DNA of 64,000 nt from Cupriavidus basilensis (GCF_000876015.1 NZ_BBQM01000025.1:186001-250000), one strand, 5' to 3'. Counted from the stretch's first letter, positions 17,755-27,118 are shown. Notes: generated by a model not told the origin, from the sequence alone. Numbers and translations are program-made.

Positions 17755-18315
17755 CGGCCATTGTGGCAGCGTGTCCTGGTACCCTCCCCGCTCACGCTGC
17801 TCAGAATTCCCTGGCAGGTCCAGGCCCCCGGCGGCGGCCGGGCTGCCGGGTTTTACCGAGCCGTCAGTTGCCGGCATGCCCGCGCGGGCCAGGCACGCTC
17901 CCGACCAAGCCGCCGCACTCGCTGTAGCGCCACGCACGGACAGGCCCACCGGCCGGCGGGGGCCAGCGGCGCGACCGACTGCCGGCACCAATACCACCCG
18001 AAGAACGCAAGACGCCAGCGCCGGCACCGACATGCCGGCTCACCATGCAGCCCGAGCCGAGCCGACGCCGGCACCGGTCGGCTGGCCGCCCAGGGCCCAC
18101 ACTACCAACCGCCAGCAGCATGCCGCCTAGTCAAACTCGATGCGAGGAGTACGCTAACGCGCGCTGGCGCCGGCAGCGCCGGCCAGACTGGCAGGAATCT
18201 TCGATGCCGCCGAATACCTGCACGCTGGAGCAGGCCCTGCCCCGCGCGCGTGGCAGGCTGCCACACACTGGGTCTGCGCGCGACCTCGAGACGGGGACGA
18301 ACGCCGGGCGCGGGG
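17755..18315 (+). repeat. GC-rich interspersed repeat, copy R2
   Basis: The most complete copy. Its first part (GCGTGTCCTGGTACCCTCC, AGAATTCCCTGGCAGGTCCA, CCGGGTTTTACCGAGCCGTC) is shared with R4; its last part (GGCAGGAATCTTCGATGCCG, CACACACTGGGTCTGCGCGC) is shared with R1. The centre (ATGCCGGCTCACCATGCAGC, then CGACGCCGGCACCGGTCGGC) is shared with R1 and R4. Flanks: 17442-17754 and 18316-18515 hold nothing recognisable apart from this repeat. Confidence 0.68.
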
Positions 18316-18515
18316 GCAGTTGACGACCCAAAGCGAACGATGGAGCAATCCTAAAGGGGTCATTTCGTCTCGCGTCGTAGTCAACGTGGGGTTCCACACA
18401 CAACAGAAAGCTTCTACTTCCAAATATAAGTAGACTTCAAGACCGACGTTGGCCTCTTTTCGGTATCAAGAGGACGAAAAGCGCAGCGCCAAAAACGCGC
18501 GGCCGGGAGATGCGA

Positions 18516-19595
18516 ATGAGTGGAATCGAGACATTATCAGAGCTTCGCCGTCGTAAAAGCGCGTTGGGGAGGAGACTGGGCCCATTTGAGTTTTTTTACG
18601 ACTCAGAATTGCCAGCCCTTTCTCAACTAAAGAGTACCTTCGCTACCCTCCGTCCTTCAGCGCCCGTGATCACTAGCGCCGCTGGCCAAATGACAATCGC
18701 AGTGGAGTCTGCGGAGGCGGCGTTCATTTTCCTGAAGGGACTCCAGACCCAATGTTGCCATAGTCCAGGGACTGAACCGGGTTTTGGTGGATTAGCCGGA
18801 CCCTTGCTGTTTAGAGGTATGCGTGACGAATCATGGGATATTGAGACATCAATCGCTAGGGTATCTCCGAATGAGCGGGCGGCCGCCTCTCACCTCACTG
18901 ACGCATTTTCACGGTTGACCGCCACTGTCGGCCATGGCATGGCCGGGCTACGGCTCCCCCCATCGAGCTATGTGTCAGTTGCTCAGCACTACGGCTTCAA
19001 GACCAGTTTGCTCGACTTCACCCCGGATCCCGAGGTTGCCGTGTTCTTCGCATGCCAAGAGGGATCGATGACTCAAGGCGTGGTGTACTTTCAAAACATA
19101 AACCGGCTTCTCGACCAGGGACTGCGTATTCTGCTGGCCCCGCCGCTCTTTAAACGCATTGAAATACAGCGTGGAGTTTTTGTGGATACCCCGGGGGTGC
19201 TTTCAAAATCCCTCTTCAATCGGATCGTGTTCCCATCGAATATTCCGTTGACAGTGTTTCGTAACGGAGAAGCAGTTGACTTGCTGTCCATGCCTGACTG
19301 GATAGCAGATGCCTCCGCCTTCGTTGAAACATGGGCGCCGGGGAAAGTGCTCGATAGCTTCTCCGGCGACGAGTGGGAGTGGGACTTCTATGCAAAAGGA
19401 CCCACGTATGATCCAGTTATGGAACTAGCTCGTTGGCTAGATTTTTACGAAGATGCCCGGTACTGGCTCGCTGGCCTCGTGTGTGGCAGCGAAGAGGCCT
19501 TTCTTCCCCGTTTGGTTAATGCCATAGCGCACGACAACCCCGAGCTTGCATCGCTGCATGATGAACTTCAGCGCCTGTTCGGTAAGCCAACTTGA
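18516..19595 (+). CDS. FRG-domain protein, probable antiphage factor
   Basis: 359-residue protein with the FRG domain hallmarks: PLLFRGMRDESWDIETSIAR (the F-R-G motif) and YVSVAQHYGFKTSLLDFT followed by DPEVAVFFAC. FRG domains are frequent in phage-defence loci and are thought to act as catalytic effectors, but the chemistry is not settled. It is a single-gene module between repeats R2 and R3. The start at 18516 gives a 6-nt gap to GGGAG; the nearby ATG at 18510 sits too close. Its GC and codon use are lower than those of the flanking repeats, suggesting separate acquisition. Confidence 0.8.
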   Translation: MSGIETLSELRRRKSALGRRLGPFEFFYDSELPALSQLKSTFATLRPSAPVITSAAGQMTIAVESAEAAFIFLKGLQTQCCHSPGTEPGFGGLAGPLLFRGMRDESWDIETSIARVSPNERAAASHLTDAFSRLTATVGHGMAGLRLPPSSYVSVAQHYGFKTSLLDFTPDPEVAVFFACQEGSMTQGVVYFQNINRLLDQGLRILLAPPLFKRIEIQRGVFVDTPGVLSKSLFNRIVFPSNIPLTVFRNGEAVDLLSMPDWIADASAFVETWAPGKVLDSFSGDEWEWDFYAKGPTYDPVMELARWLDFYEDARYWLAGLVCGSEEAFLPRLVNAIAHDNPELASLHDELQRLFGKPT

Positions 19596-19719
19596 GGGGA
19601 AGGCATCCGATCGGTCGGATTCTCGTGACCCGTATCGGTCGTACGAGGCATGAGCGCATTTGCGCCATGCAACTCCACTGAAAGCCGGTCGCGAACGTAC
19701 CAGTTGCGGGCAGCACGCC

Positions 19720-19980
19720 GAGCCGACCGCGAGGCTGGAACCGCGCTGACGTGCGCAGCCGCCCGCGGGGCCGCTCTGGCTGACCAGCGTCTACAGTGCC
19801 GCCAGTTTCCAGCACGTCTGCGAATCCTAAACGCGCCCGAATTGGCTAGCATCTACCGCGCCGCCTGCTCCGGCCGACTAGGGCCAGCGGGGCGATCAAC
19901 CGCCGACGCATGCACACCGGGGACTCAACGCCCGAACCCGCCAGCGGCCACGCCCTAGCTCACAATGAGGCTGGATGTTT
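19720..19980 (+). repeat. GC-rich interspersed repeat, copy R3 (short)
   Basis: Shorter, more diverged copy. It shares AGGCTGGAACCGCGCTGACG with the end of R4 (there GGCTGGGACCGCGCTGACG) and GCTCACAATGAGGC with R1. It lies between the FRG gene and the convergent Gabija-like pair. The rest of 19596-20225 contains no supported gene. Confidence 0.5.
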
Positions 19981-20225
19981 GGCGAGCCGCGTTCCCATAT
20001 TGCCATTGCCGCGGGCGGCTTTGCCGGGTTGATTGAAGGACTGCTGACGCAACCCACTGCAGCCGCTCGAGTCTCGATCGCCAATGTCAGTTGGTAGCGG
20101 GAGCAGAAGCTCGATGTCCGATAGCGCACGTCCGATTTGGAGCGAGGAGCGGCCGTCGAGGGTCCGACAGCCGCCATTGAGAGGGTGAGTTCGATTGTTG
20201 AATGTGACTGTTGAATGAGCGTTCG

Positions 20226-21650
20226 CTAACGGCCCGGGGCAGGCGTTAGCAACGGCGTCGACGAGCAAACTACGACTCGTCTTGCGCCTCGCGTCAGAGC
20301 CACGTAGAGGTGTTGTGCAGTCATGCGCTCGGGCTCAAGTATGACCACGACGTCAGCCTCCAGCCCTTTCAGAAGAAGCGTGCTTCCAACGGCTCGCCGG
20401 CCCAGCGGCCGAGCCAGTTGGCGGTTTCGCTCGCGGGTCTGAATCACCGCGCCAACGAACCCGACTTCGCCCCCGGCCGCCCTCAGCGCTGAGATACAGC
20501 AGTGCAGCACCTCGGGTCGGTAGACACGCGCATTGCGTTGGTCCGCGAGGGACTGAAGCAGATCAATTGAAGTCGTGTGGCTGGGAGCCGCCATGAACGC
20601 CACTGCTGCGGCCTCTGCAGGCGTCGCAGGGATGCGTGCTCGGCCGCCTCGTATCGTTTCGACTCGCGTGAGGAAGTTTGCGGCACCCACCCCGGTCATC
20701 AGTGAAGTCGCGAACTCGACAATTTTTCGCAACGCGTTGGGGTTCGTCAAATCGAACTGGCGGGCGAAGTTCACCAGGTCTTTCAGGTCGACCGCCTCGA
20801 CGGAGGTGGCACCCGGCGTCTGCATGGTGAGTTGATGCCGACCATTGACATTGATGGAGTCGCCAATGACCAGAACGCGGCCGTCTCGGGTTGGCGCTTC
20901 CGTCCGGGCGGCCACCAGTCGTTGCTGCAATTCCGCGCCTTGGGTTAGTTGAACCCACTGGACTCCCTCCGGTGCCCCACGCAGGTCCACAGATTGACCA
21001 GCCTGCAATGATGCGCGGGCTTGAAGTAGCCAGGCACCCAGCGCGTCCATGCCTGCGAGTCGCCATCGCCAGGGGGTCTGCAGTGCGCCGATGGGCGGGA
21101 ACATGGTCTGAGCCTCGCGCTCCCAGTGGACCAGTGGCTCGCGGAAGCCGAATATCGCTTGCATCGGGTCGCCAAGGACACAAGTGGGCAGTGTCTGCGC
21201 GATGGAACAGACGATGGCGTGCTGCGCGGCATTGCAGTCCTGATACTCGTCGACCAGCAAGCGCGAATATGTCGAGGTTATGGGGTCACTGATGTGACCG
21301 GCCTGCAGGAGCCCTTGCACGGCACCTCGGATAGCAGGGTAGTCGGCATTCGGGTTGGCCAGTTCGAGAACGCGCGCGTCGAGGCCCGCTCGGAGCGGAA
21401 ACTTGGCCGATAGCCGCATCGCGAAGCCGTCGATGGTCGACACCCTGTAGGCTGAGCTTGGGACGCCGCCACGCTGGAGCCTGGCGCGTAGAGCGGTGAC
21501 TCCAGCATTGGTGTGCGTCAGCACCAGGACTGGCTTGTTGTCGGCGTGCAGACTCAATGCATCCGCGATGAGCTGGGTCTTGCCGCATCCGGCTGGGGCG
21601 GTAACTGAGCCTAGGCGCGCCTGGAAGATGTCAATCTCAGGCGGCGGCAC
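20226..21650 (-). CDS. gajB: GajB-like UvrD-family helicase of a Gabija-type system
   Basis: Superfamily 1A helicase, about 474 aa from a GTG at 21650. This start overlaps the gajA stop by 14 nt and has GGTGGA upstream; a longer frame begins at 21701. Motifs: Walker A VTAPAGCGKTQLI, Walker B LLVDEYQDC, LGDPMQAIFGFREP (motif III) and VALTRGARRVVV near the end (motif VI). Length and partner match GajB (about 494 aa), which senses DNA ends or nucleotide state with GajA. It terminates next to the R3 region. Confidence 0.82.
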   Translation of the reverse strand: MPPPEIDIFQARLGSVTAPAGCGKTQLIADALSLHADNKPVLVLTHTNAGVTALRARLQRGGVPSSAYRVSTIDGFAMRLSAKFPLRAGLDARVLELANPNADYPAIRGAVQGLLQAGHISDPITSTYSRLLVDEYQDCNAAQHAIVCSIAQTLPTCVLGDPMQAIFGFREPLVHWEREAQTMFPPIGALQTPWRWRLAGMDALGAWLLQARASLQAGQSVDLRGAPEGVQWVQLTQGAELQQRLVAARTEAPTRDGRVLVIGDSINVNGRHQLTMQTPGATSVEAVDLKDLVNFARQFDLTNPNALRKIVEFATSLMTGVGAANFLTRVETIRGGRARIPATPAEAAAVAFMAAPSHTTSIDLLQSLADQRNARVYRPEVLHCCISALRAAGGEVGFVGAVIQTRERNRQLARPLGRRAVGSTLLLKGLEADVVVILEPERMTAQHLYVALTRGARRVVVCSSTPLLTPAPGR

Positions 21651-23370
21651 TCGTCCACCCCCAGAGCTGGTTCGTAACTTCGATGAAGCCCGGCTCTGCA
21701 TTCGCTATGTGGGGACCGACGATGTCCTTGGCGATTTCCTGGAAACCGCTCAATGACTTGAACCAACCGTTCTTGTTATTGCGAGCGGCAAGTCCGAGCA
21801 ATTCTCGGCTCGCAGGTGTGTAGCCGCCATTCAGCCGTTCGGCCTCTATGGCATCCAAGGTGACTTGTCCGTTTGACTTCGACTTGATGTGCTCGGCCAT
21901 GAGCTCGCGGCCGACCATCTCGTCTGCCTTATTCAGCAGTGCGTGCACCGCGTCATCGCTTGAATGGCGGAATAACTCGTCCTCGAGTGCCAAGCCGGGC
22001 CGCCACGTGAGGTACTGGCCGCCAGCGGCAACGAATCTCTCAACTAGTCCGACGGTTGAAATAGGCTTGTCCGCGTCGACGAAGACGAGGACGCGATAGC
22101 CCAAGTTGAGGAACGCCTCTCCCCGTGTGAAGCATTGATCGGGGCTTCCCCCGCCTGCGTCCACGTATGAGCCTCCGTGGGCCAGGAATGACGTCGCGCC
22201 ACAGTGGACCCACCACTGGTCCATCCCGCGAGCGAATCCGACCTCGCTGGCGCCTTCGCAGACGATGACGGACTTGGACAGGAAGGCCTCGGCCGCCTTG
22301 CGCAATGTGCCCTGGATGCCGTCGTCTGTACCGGCACATATGGCCGTGTGGATGCCCGAACGCTGGCGCACGACGAAAAGCTGGTTGCCAGCGAGTTCCC
22401 TGAGCGTCACCGGTGAATGGGTTGTCATAAAGACCTGCAGTGGCTGGCTCGCGTCCTTCGCCCCGAGTGAGTCGAGCAGTCGCATGAGCCGGTGCGGCTC
22501 AAGTCCGTACTCGACCTCGTCTACCAGGGCGACGGTGGCGGCGGCGGCGGCGGCCCTTTGCAACCCCGCGACAAGCAGCCGCCCCGAACCCGTTCCCAGC
22601 GACCGCAGAGGAATGCCGGTCTCGCTATGGAGCGCGATAGCACCGTCGCCGATCGACACTGAGTGAGCATCAAGTAGCGCCTGAGCGCTCGCACCGACGG
22701 CTACGCCCAGGCCGGTAGCTGTCTGGGTTACCACTTGCAGGGTCTGGGCGAGTTGAGGGCCGGCCTGCGCGCCGAAGGTGGCCCGGGCGGCGCGTGCCGC
22801 GCCGGCGAGTTCCGAGCCAAGGTTCGCGCGCTCTTCCGTGAGCCGGTTCAACACCGAGCCCCTAGCCCAAGAAAGGTTCGTGTTTGCGTAGGTGCCGATT
22901 CGGGCTGGTGCTAGGAGGCTGCGGTCCTTCCAGACCAGAGACCGTTCCAGTTGCTGGTGAGCGGCTCGGTCGGAATAGAGTGTCCAACTCGGCTCGAGGT
23001 CGCCCGTGACCTCGAGCTTCAGCGTCAGAACCGTTTCCAAACCTGCACGCGGCTCGTCTTCAAGTAGCCCAGCGCCGAGGTCAAATCCGCGAAGGAACTC
23101 TCCGTATGTGTCAATGTTCTTCAGCGCGTCGGGTAGTGCGCCGAGCGTGACCGCAATCACGATTGTCCCGGTGACGTCCAGGCCGAAGAAGTCCGTGTCG
23201 CCGAAAGGCGCGCTCCTCCGCGCTCCAAGGCACAGGTCGAGGGCATCGAGGATGGTCGACTTGCCGCTGTCACCCGGGCCAATAAGGCAGTTCACGCCGT
23301 TGGACGGTGTCCAATCAAGCGTCTGTATCGAGCGGAAATTGCGAATTTCAAGGCGACGAACGCGCGTCAT
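21637..23370 (-). CDS. gajA: GajA-like OLD-family ATPase/TOPRIM nuclease
   Basis: 577-residue OLD protein, class 2 architecture. The ABC-type ATPase half has Walker A GPGDSGKST (31-39), Walker B VALVDEVEYGLEP (281-291) and the switch histidine THSP (317-320). The TOPRIM half has the catalytic glutamate in VIVCEGASE (E372) and the acidic pair VDAD (432-434). Gabija GajA is close to 578 aa and is always paired with a UvrD-like GajB, as here. Family knowledge: GajA nicks DNA when phage replication depletes nucleotides. All key residues are present, so the system looks intact. Confidence 0.85.
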   Translation of the reverse strand: MTRVRRLEIRNFRSIQTLDWTPSNGVNCLIGPGDSGKSTILDALDLCLGARRSAPFGDTDFFGLDVTGTIVIAVTLGALPDALKNIDTYGEFLRGFDLGAGLLEDEPRAGLETVLTLKLEVTGDLEPSWTLYSDRAAHQQLERSLVWKDRSLLAPARIGTYANTNLSWARGSVLNRLTEERANLGSELAGAARAARATFGAQAGPQLAQTLQVVTQTATGLGVAVGASAQALLDAHSVSIGDGAIALHSETGIPLRSLGTGSGRLLVAGLQRAAAAAATVALVDEVEYGLEPHRLMRLLDSLGAKDASQPLQVFMTTHSPVTLRELAGNQLFVVRQRSGIHTAICAGTDDGIQGTLRKAAEAFLSKSVIVCEGASEVGFARGMDQWWVHCGATSFLAHGGSYVDAGGGSPDQCFTRGEAFLNLGYRVLVFVDADKPISTVGLVERFVAAGGQYLTWRPGLALEDELFRHSSDDAVHALLNKADEMVGRELMAEHIKSKSNGQVTLDAIEAERLNGGYTPASRELLGLAARNNKNGWFKSLSGFQEIAKDIVGPHIANAEPGFIEVTNQLWGWTSAAA

Positions 23371-23577
23371 GTTTACTCTTAGTTGATCTGGCTAATCCCA
23401 ACGCGCCTGAAGCCGCCGAAGGGAAGCAAGGGTACTCGTCAGGCTTCCCTAACGTCAGCTCTCTCAGGCAAACCTGTCACCGAGAGTCTAGAGGCCGACT
23501 GAACGCGTGCAACCTATATCGGCCGCTCAGATCTTATCTTTTAATGACGGTTCATGGCCGGATGCAGCCCCGCGGCC

Positions 23578-23847
23578 CTAAGCCGGAAACGACAGGCCGA
23601 CGATGGGTGCGGTGGAGATAAAACCCTCATCCGCTGGATTTTGAGGTGTTCGCTTGGACTTCCAGTACCGTAGTTCCGGGATCCCGGCTTCAATCTCGGC
23701 GCGCAATGTCTCCGTGAGCCGTCCGGCCATGTAGACAACCTGCTCGGCTCCCGACCAGCCATCACTGATTTCCTTCACCTGGTTGCCCTGGGCTGCAGCA
23801 AGTTGGATGGCACGATTGATTGCTTCAGACTTGGTTTGTACAGTCAT
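23578..23847 (-). CDS. Small hypothetical protein in the defence island
   Basis: 89-residue protein starting MTVQTKSEAINRAIQLAAAQ with a helical N-terminus and the segment GRLTETLRAEIEAGIPELRY. The start at 23847 is preferred because sequence upstream is low quality although open to 23985. No family is recognised. It is in the same orientation as the Gabija-like pair, about 200 bp upstream of gajA, with the DUF1444-like gene upstream in turn. Confidence 0.5.
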   Translation of the reverse strand: MTVQTKSEAINRAIQLAAAQGNQVKEISDGWSGAEQVVYMAGRLTETLRAEIEAGIPELRYWKSKRTPQNPADEGFISTAPIVGLSFPA

Positions 23848-23957
23848 AGCCTGTTCAATTGCCCCTTTGATTCTGTGTCTGGCCTGTGGCAACGAGCACA
23901 CCTGAATGATTCCTGGTGGCCTGCGACGGAAGTCTGCTGTATTCGGCAGCCGGCAAA

Positions 23958-24593
23958 CTAATCCGCAAGAGCGTGAGGAACCCACTCTCCGTCACGACGG
24001 GCGAGCACGCATCTCGACAGCGCGTACCGTTTCTCAGGAAGATCTCTGCTAGCCATCTCCTGCATGAATGGCAGCGCGCCATCCCATCCAGAAGCCGACA
24101 CGAACAGCAAATCGCGCGCGGGAACCACAGCGAGAATTTCTCCGGGCATCTGTTCCTCGATCTGCTCCCATAATGATTCCAAGAGCAACAACGTCGCCTC
24201 AAAATTCCCACCTGCGGTGACCATGTAGCGAGGCGCCTCGCCATGAAACTCAATCTCGGGTAGTCGCATAGGCAAATTGCGAAGGGCAACTGCATACAAC
24301 TCTTCCTCTGAAATCGAGGCGTCCGTGAGTTCTCGATAGGTAACGAAACGGAAGTGAGTTGGCAAGTCGATTGCGTACATGACGATCAAGTCCGCCGCAA
24401 ACGGCCTCGTGACAGGCGAATCGTCGCGAGCGAGGACCAAGACATCATCAGAGGGATCGGCCGGTTCCATCACCTTTAGGATGGGGACTAGCAGGTTAAG
24501 GTCCAGGCAGCCTGCTGCTGAGGCTCGCTCCGAATCTTCCTTGCCGGTGCTCGTCGTCGCCGGCGTCTTTTGCCCTTTAGACTGCCCAAACAT
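23958..24593 (-). CDS. DUF1444/YtpQ-like protein
   Basis: 211-residue protein. Features matching DUF1444: RPFAADLIVMYAIDLPTHFR, RELTDASISEEELYAVALRN, a central TAGGNFEATLLLLESLWEQ, and GEILAVVPARDLLFVSASGW. The start at 24593 (MFGQSKGQKTP) is chosen over the far upstream ATG at 24728 because it begins a plausible hydrophilic leader. The molecular function of DUF1444 is unknown. It lies between two small genes of the same orientation. Confidence 0.65.
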   Translation of the reverse strand: MFGQSKGQKTPATTSTGKEDSERASAAGCLDLNLLVPILKVMEPADPSDDVLVLARDDSPVTRPFAADLIVMYAIDLPTHFRFVTYRELTDASISEEELYAVALRNLPMRLPEIEFHGEAPRYMVTAGGNFEATLLLLESLWEQIEEQMPGEILAVVPARDLLFVSASGWDGALPFMQEMASRDLPEKRYALSRCVLARRDGEWVPHALAD

Positions 24594-24797
24594 TCGTATT
24601 CTCGACGTTTTATTAAGTGCCCTCTGCGAAGGTGCATGGTAGCGCGCCTGCATCGAGTATGTATACAAAACAGATCGGAACCCCCAGTGACCCCTACTGG
24701 CCGGCCCCGGTCCTGGTAGGCAGGTCACCGGCGGACCGCTGTCGGCCCCCTACTTCCGCCAGCGCTAGCTAGGACGCCGCCGAGGAGCAACCGACCC

Positions 24798-25187
24798 TTA
24801 GCGGTCGGACGGCATGCTGGTGGTGTAACCAGCAAATGGACCAACGAATAGAAATCCCTCAGCGAGTTCTCGACAAACTTTGCTCTGGCTAGGGAATTGC
24901 GAGGCGAACTCCGGCCAGGCTTGATCGACAAAAGCATCCCATTGGTGTGGGTCGAGTTCATGGATCTTTCCGTCGCAGATTTCGACGACTTCGAAGCCAC
25001 GGTCGACAAGTACAGTTACCGCATGTTGGGCGGCGACCTCGTGGCTGGTGCCTGAGGCAAAGACTGGTACGTAGGCGCCAATTAACTCCGAGGGCATTTC
25101 CCGGTTGTCACCGCGTTTGACATGGATGGAAAGCTGAAACAGGCGTGGATGTTGAGCCGGCTGTCGCTTCTTGAAAAATGTCAGCAT
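24798..25187 (-). CDS. Hypothetical protein, 129 aa
   Basis: Starts MLTFFKKRQPAQHPRLFQLS at 25187; an in-frame ATG at 25214 is possible. The body has an alpha/beta look (YVPVFASGTSHEVAAQHAVT, GFEVVEICDGKIHELDP, WDAFVDQAWPEFASQFPSQ). It resembles small immunity-type or DUF4936-like proteins but I do not recognise it with confidence. Same strand as the DUF1444 gene, about 200 bp apart, and next to repeat R4. Confidence 0.5.
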   Translation of the reverse strand: MLTFFKKRQPAQHPRLFQLSIHVKRGDNREMPSELIGAYVPVFASGTSHEVAAQHAVTVLVDRGFEVVEICDGKIHELDPHQWDAFVDQAWPEFASQFPSQSKVCRELAEGFLFVGPFAGYTTSMPSDR

Positions 25188-25301
25188 GAAGTGGTCTAGA
25201 CTGTTCGTTGCCATTCGAAGCCAAGAGCATATCGGAACGCTTGCATACGGCCGTAAGCGAGCGATTCCAAACTGGGCAATCTATGGCCGCTTCTGGCTGC
25301 G

Positions 25302-25787
25302 GCCATTGTGGCAGCGTGTCCTGGCATCCTCCCCGCTCGCGCTGCTCAGAATTCCCTGGCAGGTCCAGGTCACCGGCGGCGGCCGCGCTGCCGGGTTTTA
25401 CCGAGCCGTCAGTTGCCAGCATGCCGGCGCGGGCCAGGCACGCGCCCAACGTCGACTCAACACGTACTACAACACCACCCACGGACAGGCCCACCAGTTG
25501 CCGTCACGCCGGTGCGAACCGTTCATTCGCGAGCCGGCTAGCGTCCGCACATCCCCGCCGGTCGACCGCGGCCTGCGGCGCAACCAACTGCCGGCACCGG
25601 CACCGCCCGGAGAGCGCAAGACGCCAGAGTCCACATGCTGGCTCACCAGGCAGCTCGAACCGAGGCGACGCCAGCGCCAACCGGCTCGCCGCCCAAGCCG
25701 GTACCACAGATGGCCAGTAGTACGCCGCTCCGACCTCAAGGCTGGGACCGCGCTGACGCGCAAACGCCAGCGCCGCCGGTCAGGCTA
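25302..25787 (+). repeat. GC-rich interspersed repeat, copy R4
   Basis: The first 150 bp are near-identical to R2 (ATTGTGGCAGCGTGTCCTGG, AGAATTCCCTGGCAGGTCCA, CCGGGTTTTACCGAGCCGTC). The centre shares CATGCTGGCTCACCAGGCAG and GACGCCAGCGCCAACCGGC with R1/R2; the end shares GGCTGGGACCGCGCTGACG with R3. It separates the DUF1444-containing module from the AbiE-like pair. Confidence 0.68.
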
Positions 25788-25931
25788 ACCGGGATCTCCT
25801 GAGCTGCCAGTTGCCAGTACTCTGGCGCCGCCCGCCCGCCCACCCGCGTGCGTGAGCCTCCGGCCCCTGCGCAGCAACTCCGCGCTATGCAAAGGGCGCT
25901 GGTTGAAGGAAATTCGGCACCGTAGTAACAT

Positions 25932-25971
25932 GGCCGTGAGATGTAACACGGACAAGTTATTCCTCACGGCC
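25932..25971. promoter_or_regulatory. 40-bp dyad operator before the AbiE-like operon
   Basis: GGCCGTGAG (25932-25940) and CTCACGGCC (25963-25971) form a perfect 9-bp inverted repeat. Inside, TAAC (25944-25947) and GTTA (25956-25959) share the same dyad centre at 25951.5. The site ends 13 bp before the ATG at 25985. AbiEi-type antitoxins autoregulate through inverted repeats near the start of their operon, so this is the likely site. Confidence 0.65.
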
Positions 25972-25984
25972 AAGTGACTACGAC

Positions 25985-27118
25985 ATGAATCCTCTATCGC
26001 ACATCCCCGCTGAGCTTCGCGCTTGGGATGCCTTTCGTGACCTGTTTGAGGGTGCCGGTTGGCGACTGGTGGAGCCTAAATCGCCGGAGAATCCGGAGGA
26101 CGTCTTCCTGACGAGTGATCGCGGTCACACCTATTGTGCGGTGCTCAAGTTGTTCAATGAGGGACGCGCAGACCGGCTCACTGCTGCGTTTGCACAGGGG
26201 CTACTGGAGGCCCGCTTGCACGCGAAGGAACAACGAGTGCGTCCCGCTGTGCTGATCTGGGTGAACAGTACAGCGCCAACACTTGTCGACCGTCTTGTGA
26301 GTTTTCACCAGCAGTACGGTGACGGCGAGCCATTCGCCCTGCTGTCGAGAGATGGGACCGAGTACGTTGACTTCCCGGGCCTACATCGATCCAAACAGCG
26401 CAACACCCAGTTGGCTTCCCACTGGGCCAGCCACAGCGCACCACCGCGATTGGTGCTTTCGGATCTCAGCCAGTGGATGCTCAAGCTCCTGCTGGCGGTC
26501 GACATTAAACGCGAGGGAATGATCGGTGTAGATGCGACTCGCTATCGCACGGCGACCGACCTTGCGAATGCCGCAGGCGTCTCCAAGATGACAGCCACAC
26601 GGCTGGTGAACGCCTTGAAAGAAGAAGGTCTCATCGAGTCCAGGCCATTTCTAACGCTTGTGCGGCGACGTAAACTGGCGGAGAGATGGAAAGCGGCGTA
26701 CCAGACTCCGTCGCTCGCGGTAACCATGAAATTCCTATCACCAGCTCCGGCTAGCGATCAGATCGTCAAGCTCTTAAAGAAGGAGCACGGCATTCTTGGA
26801 ATGTTCGCCGCGGCGAGCGCCCTTGGTGTCGGCCATGTTCGCGGCATACCACCGACAGTCTGGGTTCCGAACTTGACTGTGGCAGAACAATGGCACCAGA
26901 TGCGCCGTGCCCGGGAAGGCGAATCCCCTGATTTGATCCTTCAACAACCTAATTTTCCACAATCGCTGCAGCGCGGCAGTGTACTCCGTGACGGCATCCG
27001 GGTTACTGATATCTTCCAGACTTGGCTCGACGTTTCGGCTCACCCTGCACGCGGCGCTGAGCAGGCCGCTGAATTGGAACATGGGATTCTTGCAGACGTC
27101 ATCGGAGAAAGCGCGTGA
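25985..27118 (+). CDS. AbiEi-type antitoxin/regulator with winged helix
   Basis: 377-residue protein, first gene of a type IV TA-like pair. The N-terminal 150 residues look like a restriction-endonuclease-type alpha/beta domain (EDVFLTSDRGHTYCAVLKLF, RPAVLIWVN). A winged helix follows (TATDLANAAGVSKMTATRLV, NALKEEGLIESR). The C-terminus has the AbiEi-like VTDIFQTWLDVSAHPARGAE. It would repress the operon via the dyad just upstream and counter the partner toxin. Its stop overlaps the next start (GTGA). Confidence 0.75.
   Translation: MNPLSHIPAELRAWDAFRDLFEGAGWRLVEPKSPENPEDVFLTSDRGHTYCAVLKLFNEGRADRLTAAFAQGLLEARLHAKEQRVRPAVLIWVNSTAPTLVDRLVSFHQQYGDGEPFALLSRDGTEYVDFPGLHRSKQRNTQLASHWASHSAPPRLVLSDLSQWMLKLLLAVDIKREGMIGVDATRYRTATDLANAAGVSKMTATRLVNALKEEGLIESRPFLTLVRRRKLAERWKAAYQTPSLAVTMKFLSPAPASDQIVKLLKKEHGILGMFAAASALGVGHVRGIPPTVWVPNLTVAEQWHQMRRAREGESPDLILQQPNFPQSLQRGSVLRDGIRVTDIFQTWLDVSAHPARGAEQAAELEHGILADVIGESA

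Noticed and set aside
15590..25787. R1-R4 as integron attC sites
   Set aside because: I could not find the paired RYYYAAC and GTTRRRY core boxes at consistent positions, nor an integrase.
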